Positions 6,022-9,431 of a DNA stretch of 9,431 nt are shown in pieces; positions within the stretch are counted from its first letter, which is position 1; every line of letters begins with the position of its first letter. The DNA is from SYIM01 sp041182885 (GTDB lineage: Bacteria; Pseudomonadota; Gammaproteobacteria; Burkholderiales; Burkholderiaceae_E): positions 1 through 9,431 of the forward strand of contig JBMSQB010000121.1 in NCBI GenBank assembly GCA_049423065.1, in the 5' to 3' direction. The notes under the pieces were generated by a model, which saw only the letters and a program-made list of their open reading frames with translations, did no database searches and was not told where the DNA came from. A program made the position numbers and the translations under genes.

Positions 6022-9000
6022 ATGACAAACATCACCCGGATGAAGATCCAGCTCGTTGCCCTGCTCAAAAACAGGTCGAGCGACGCAAGAACCTTCGAAC
6101 TGACAGCGGGGATGGGGGATGGCGGTCAGGCGCTTCGCATACCGGCGGAGGCTGGAGCGCGGTATGAATTGTTTGATCCGGTCACGCGCCAGGGCCCGCG
6201 GGTCGTTCGGGCCAAACGGAACGGTCGAGATCTAGAGATCTTTCTTGAAGGTTCAGTCAAAGCCGATGCCGTCATCGAGGGCTACTACGATGACGCCATC
6301 ATCGCATCGCCAGCAGACAGCCTGACCGGTCTCACTGCCCGGGGCGACCTTGGTGTTTATGCAATTGATGAGGTATTTCGGCCAGCCCTCAGCACGCTGA
6401 CAGGCGATGTCACTCCGATCGTTTTGCGCGAAGGTGGCTCTTTTGGCTGGGGACCTTCGTGGGATTGGGGCGTGGCGGGCGCTGCCGGTGCCTTCGGGGT
6501 TCATCTGCTGAAAGGTTTGGTCGCGTCGGCACCGGCCGTTGGCGACCTCACTATCGCTGGCAGTGTCACCGCAGGCCCTGTGAGCGGCGGAGTGATGCTC
6601 TACGCCTATGACGCGCAGGGCACGCTGTTGGGTGCGGCGGCCATCCAGAGTGACGGTACATTCAAAATCGCCGTTCAGGGCCGAGGTGACTACCGCGGCG
6701 CGATCTTGCTGAAGGCTGTTGATAGCAACGGCAATAACGCCAACTATCTCGACGAGGTTACCGCTTCCGATAAAAATCTGGGCACCGTGCTGCGGGCCAT
6801 GGGGGTGGCGCAGGATGGACAGGCGCAGTTCAGCGCCAGTGGCAGCGATGCGGCACTCGTCATTCATATCACCCCGGTGACCGAACTGGCTGTGATCAAG
6901 GCGGGGGTCACCACCGACGCTGCGCCCGCGAATCCGGCGCTCGTGCTGCAAACGAACCAGGCCATTGCCAAGGTGCTGGGTCTAGGCGCGGTCGATATCA
7001 CCTCCCGTCCAGTGACCACCAACAGCAGCGGTTTTGACGGCAGCAATGGGCTGTCTGCCGGCGAGAAATATGGTCTTCTGCTCACCAAGCTGTCTGGCCT
7101 GGACAGCTTGAACGGGGGCAGCCTCGCGGTGAGCCTCACGCAACTCTCGCAAAACATCGACACCACGGGCGAAGGCCGCATCACGACCGCTGGGGCTGCC
7201 ATGGTGGACCAGGGGCGCCAGCAGGCACTTGCTGCACTGATCGCAGCGCCCGCCGGGGCAGAGAAAACCTTCGCCACTGACACAACGCTCAATCGCCAAC
7301 TGCTCGGCGATGTGATCGTCACTGCGCAAGCGCTTACCGCTGATGGCAAACTCGCAGTCAGCGGCACCGCCTTGCCAGGCTCCACGGTCACCGTTACCTT
7401 GCCTGACGGCAGCTTGCAAGCTGTGGTTGCCAACGAAGTGGGCGTCTTCACGCTCACCAGCGCCGCTGCTCAACCTACGCTTGAAGTGCCGCTCAAACTC
7501 ACGGGCGCCGACGGCTTGCTCCAGCCCGCTCCCCATGTGGCGCCATCGGCGCCGCAGATTGAAACGGGCAATGGCAAGATCGTCAGTGGCAGCGGCACGC
7601 CGGGCTCCACAGTGACCCTCACCGACAGCGGCGGAGAGGTCATTGGCGCCGCTGTCGTGGATGCGCTGGGGCAATGGAGTCTGGAGCCCCCGATACCTCT
7701 GCGCGACAACGCCAAGCTCAGGGCCTCGGCGGTCGACCGCTCGGGCAACGTGTCGGGCCCGGGCGCCGGTGAAGTGGACGTCGAGCAGGTCAGCGTGCGC
7801 CTGGCTGAAGCCGCAGATGGCTACATCAACGCAGTAGAAAAGGCTGGCGACGGCATCAGCTTTGCCATTGGCCTCCCCGCCACTGCCCGCCCGGGTGACT
7901 CGGTCAGTACGGTGGTGAACTTGCCCAACGGCAGCACGCTTACGCTGGTCGATATCCTGACAGCCGCGCAGATCGCGGACGGCTCCATCACCCGGACCCT
8001 GAGTCCCGCCCAACTGGCTACCGACGGTCTTTACAAGGCGGCGATTTCGCTCGTCACCCAGGTAGGCCAAAGCGCACCCGTACGCAGCAGCTTCATTGTG
8101 GACACCGAGGCTCCCGCGGCGCCCCAGGTCAGTCCCTCCAACGGCCAGGTCATCAACGGTACGGCCGAGCCCGGCACGTTTGTGACCGTGCGCGACGCGC
8201 AAGGCATCGTCATCGGAACCGCTGGCCCGGTGGGCGCCGATGGCAACTGGACTGTGCTGCCCGCGCAGCCGCTGCCCGATGCCACCGTGCTGAGCGCTAC
8301 CGCTACCGATGCTGCCGGCAACACCAGCGAACCGGGCGCCAACAGGGTATACGTCGCCGCCTTGCTGATCACTGGCGCCGTTGACAGCGAGGGTCCCCAA
8401 CTCGGACTGCTCGCTGACGGTTCGACCACCAATGACAACAGCCCGCAATTGGCTGGGACGTTGGGCGCCGAATTGCTTCCCGGGCAGAGCCTGGTCGTGT
8501 ACCGGCAACTCGACAACGGTACGTCTGTGAGGGTCGGCGTGGCCAGCATCAATGGCACGGCCTGGACCTTTCAGGACGGCGACGGCAAAGGGCTCAATGC
8601 TCCTTTGGCCGACGGCCACTACACCTGGCAGGTGGTGGTCGAGACCGTCAGCGGCCCGGTTGGCGGCCTCAAGCCCTCGGGCTACTTCGACCTGGTGATT
8701 GACGCGGGCCGGCCGGCTGCACCGGCCACCATCGTTCCCGAAGCCGCGGGTGCTGACCGCTTTATCAACGCCGCCGAAAAAGCCTCTGACGCCGGCGTGC
8801 CCATCGTCACCCAGCTGGCCGCCAACGCCCGCGCGGGCGATCAGGTAACCACAACGGTCACCCTGCCCGACGGCAGCACCCGTGTACTCAGCACCACGCT
8901 CAAACCCGCCGATATCGAGGCTGGCCGTATCAGCCAGTTGTTTGCGCAAAGTGCCCTCGCTGCGGACGGGGCCTATAGCGCGAGCACCATCCTCACGTCG

Positions 9001-9431
9001 GCAGTCAACGGCCTGACCAGCGCTCCCACGGTCAACAGCTTCACCCTGGACACCGTTGCGCCCGTGGCCCCGACAGCCGTGCTGGCCAGCGTGAGCGACA
9101 GCGGCACGCAGGGCGACCGCATCACGAACGACACCACGCCCACGATCAGTGGCAGCGGTACGCCTGGCGACACCATTACCGTTACGTTCCCCGGTGGCGA
9201 AGTGCAAACGGCGGTGGTTGCGGCCAACGGCAGCTGGAGCGTCACGCCCAGCACCGCCTTGCCACAAGGGCTGAACACGCTGTCGGTCACTGCCACCGAT
9301 CCGGCGGGCAACATCAGCGCCCCCACCAGCCTGCCGATCACCATCGACACCACCGCACCAGTGGCCCCCACCGCCATGCTGGCTGCCAGCAGCGACAGCG
9401 GCACGCAGGGCGACAGCATCACGAGCGACAC
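6022..9431 (+). CDS. giant BapA/LapA-type Ig-like repeat surface adhesin, N-terminal part (runs off window)
   Basis: The frame from ATG 6022 is open for 1136 complete codons to the window's right edge. No Sec signal peptide is visible, which fits type I secretion via a C-terminal signal beyond the window. Residues 1-91 resemble the BapA prefix domain: beta-rich, with RNGRDLEIFLEGS followed by ADAVIEGYYDD. A Trp/Gly stretch and a hydrophobic Gly/Ala segment follow (about 141-165). Residues 174-232 form a small beta domain (TIAGSVTAGPV), and 233-433 a less regular region. Bap-type Ig-like repeats begin near 434, with recurring motifs such as SGSGTPG(S/D)T(V/I)T, the GxW turn, ATDxAGN and DTxAPxAP. 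Two modules sharing a F/Y-INAxEK motif (about 592-694 and 906-1010) are interleaved. Regular 99-residue units start at about 1013. Such proteins mediate attachment and biofilm formation. The start is supported by an in-frame stop at 5986-5988 and a weak GAAG site. Full length and C-terminal domains are not visible. Confidence 0.9.
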   Translation, partial: MTNITRMKIQLVALLKNRSSDARTFELTAGMGDGGQALRIPAEAGARYELFDPVTRQGPRVVRAKRNGRDLEIFLEGSVKADAVIEGYYDDAIIASPADSLTGLTARGDLGVYAIDEVFRPALSTLTGDVTPIVLREGGSFGWGPSWDWGVAGAAGAFGVHLLKGLVASAPAVGDLTIAGSVTAGPVSGGVMLYAYDAQGTLLGAAAIQSDGTFKIAVQGRGDYRGAILLKAVDSNGNNANYLDEVTASDKNLGTVLRAMGVAQDGQAQFSASGSDAALVIHITPVTELAVIKAGVTTDAAPANPALVLQTNQAIAKVLGLGAVDITSRPVTTNSSGFDGSNGLSAGEKYGLLLTKLSGLDSLNGGSLAVSLTQLSQNIDTTGEGRITTAGAAMVDQGRQQALAALIAAPAGAEKTFATDTTLNRQLLGDVIVTAQALTADGKLAVSGTALPGSTVTVTLPDGSLQAVVANEVGVFTLTSAAAQPTLEVPLKLTGADGLLQPAPHVAPSAPQIETGNGKIVSGSGTPGSTVTLTDSGGEVIGAAVVDALGQWSLEPPIPLRDNAKLRASAVDRSGNVSGPGAGEVDVEQVSVRLAEAADGYINAVEKAGDGISFAIGLPATARPGDSVSTVVNLPNGSTLTLVDILTAAQIADGSITRTLSPAQLATDGLYKAAISLVTQVGQSAPVRSSFIVDTEAPAAPQVSPSNGQVINGTAEPGTFVTVRDAQGIVIGTAGPVGADGNWTVLPAQPLPDATVLSATATDAAGNTSEPGANRVYVAALLITGAVDSEGPQLGLLADGSTTNDNSPQLAGTLGAELLPGQSLVVYRQLDNGTSVRVGVASINGTAWTFQDGDGKGLNAPLADGHYTWQVVVETVSGPVGGLKPSGYFDLVIDAGRPAAPATIVPEAAGADRFINAAEKASDAGVPIVTQLAANARAGDQVTTTVTLPDGSTRVLSTTLKPADIEAGRISQLFAQSALAADGAYSASTILTSAVNGLTSAPTVNSFTLDTVAPVAPTAVLASVSDSGTQGDRITNDTTPTISGSGTPGDTITVTFPGGEVQTAVVAANGSWSVTPSTALPQGLNTLSVTATDPAGNISAPTSLPITIDTTAPVAPTAMLAASSDSGTQGDSITSD
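7795..8103 (+). repeat. adhesin module with INAVEK motif (copy 1)
   Basis: Adhesin residues about 592-694. It opens with AEAADGYINAVEK, continues through a PGDSVSTVVNLPNGST strand pair and ends at the DTEAPAAP linker. Copy 2 at about 8737-9048 shares this order of motifs. Similarity is at protein level, and the boundaries are approximate. Confidence 0.6.
8737..9048 (+). repeat. adhesin module with INAAEK motif (copy 2)
   Basis: Adhesin residues about 906-1009. Motifs PEAAGADRFINAAEK, AGDQVTTTVTLPDGST and ADGAYSAS, then the DTVAPVAP linker, align with copy 1 some 313-316 residues earlier. This points to an ancient block duplication. Confidence 0.6.
9058..9354 (+). repeat. 297-bp (99-residue) Ig-like repeat unit 1
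   Basis: One full unit, from residue 1013, running from the APVAPTA linker through TPTISGSGTPGDTITVTF, the GSW turn and VTATDPAGN to the next DTTAP linker. The following partial unit starts exactly 297 bases later. Bap-family Ig-like fold. Confidence 0.8.
9355..9431 (+). repeat. 297-bp Ig-like repeat unit 2 (cut by window edge)
   Basis: The 77 visible bases match 9058-9134 at 64 positions by eye, including a 24-base exact run (9391-9414 versus 9094-9117). An array of further near-identical units probably continues to the right. Confidence 0.8.

Noticed and set aside
6253..6951. 232-codon open frame on the - strand
   Set aside because: It lies antisense to the adhesin's N-terminal region, with no domain or ribosome site supporting it.
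6982..9267. 761-codon open frame on the - strand opposite the adhesin
   Set aside because: The translation has no recognisable domain and a biased Gly/Ala/Arg/His-rich composition. The opposite strand codes for clear Ig-like repeats. It is a by-product of GC-rich, biased codon use in the adhesin.
9058..9431. Regular repeats as a CRISPR array or other non-coding repeat
   Set aside because: The 297-base period is a multiple of three, the frame stays open, and the units encode Ig-like domains.

Overview
The window reads as GC-rich bacterial chromosome, most likely from a betaproteobacterium such as a member of the Burkholderiales. This is judged from codon use, FixL/FixJ-style two-component signalling and the style of the giant adhesin; it is an impression, not a database result. 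All confidently called genes lie on the + strand.

Region by region: (1) Bases 1-88 hold what may be the last 28 codons of an unidentified gene. About 500 bases without a convincing gene follow. (2) Bases 643-3533 are a tight two-gene unit: a seven-bladed RCC1-type beta-propeller protein, then, 11 bases after its stop and behind a perfect AAGGAG ribosome site, a three-domain multicopper oxidase with all its copper ligands and a Tat-type lipoprotein signal. (3) A 238-base intergenic region contains a GC-rich hairpin and a weak candidate promoter. (4) Bases 3772-5869 encode a two-component pair with overlapping reading frames: a histidine kinase with about seven membrane segments and no other input domain, and a FixJ-like response regulator with an atypical DNA-binding end. 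The pair ends in a clear intrinsic terminator (5900-5923). (5) From 6022 to the window's end runs one uninterrupted reading frame of at least 1136 codons. It is the start of a giant repetitive surface adhesin of the BapA/LapA type, presumably exported by a type I system encoded beyond the window. It has a BapA-type N-terminal region, then Ig-like repeats that become regular 99-residue units near the right edge.

How the parts may work together (inference): the oxidase is a folded, copper-loaded, lipid-anchored envelope enzyme, and the co-transcribed propeller is its likely partner or accessory factor. The two-component pair lies between the oxidase unit and the adhesin. An exact 10-base word, ATCGGATGAC, occurs upstream of both the kinase and the adhesin, so autoregulation plus control of the adhesin is a testable idea. 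The adhesin promoter region also carries an inverted repeat and a run of seven G. The most novel-looking elements are the RCC1-oxidase pairing and the possible kinase/regulator-adhesin circuit.
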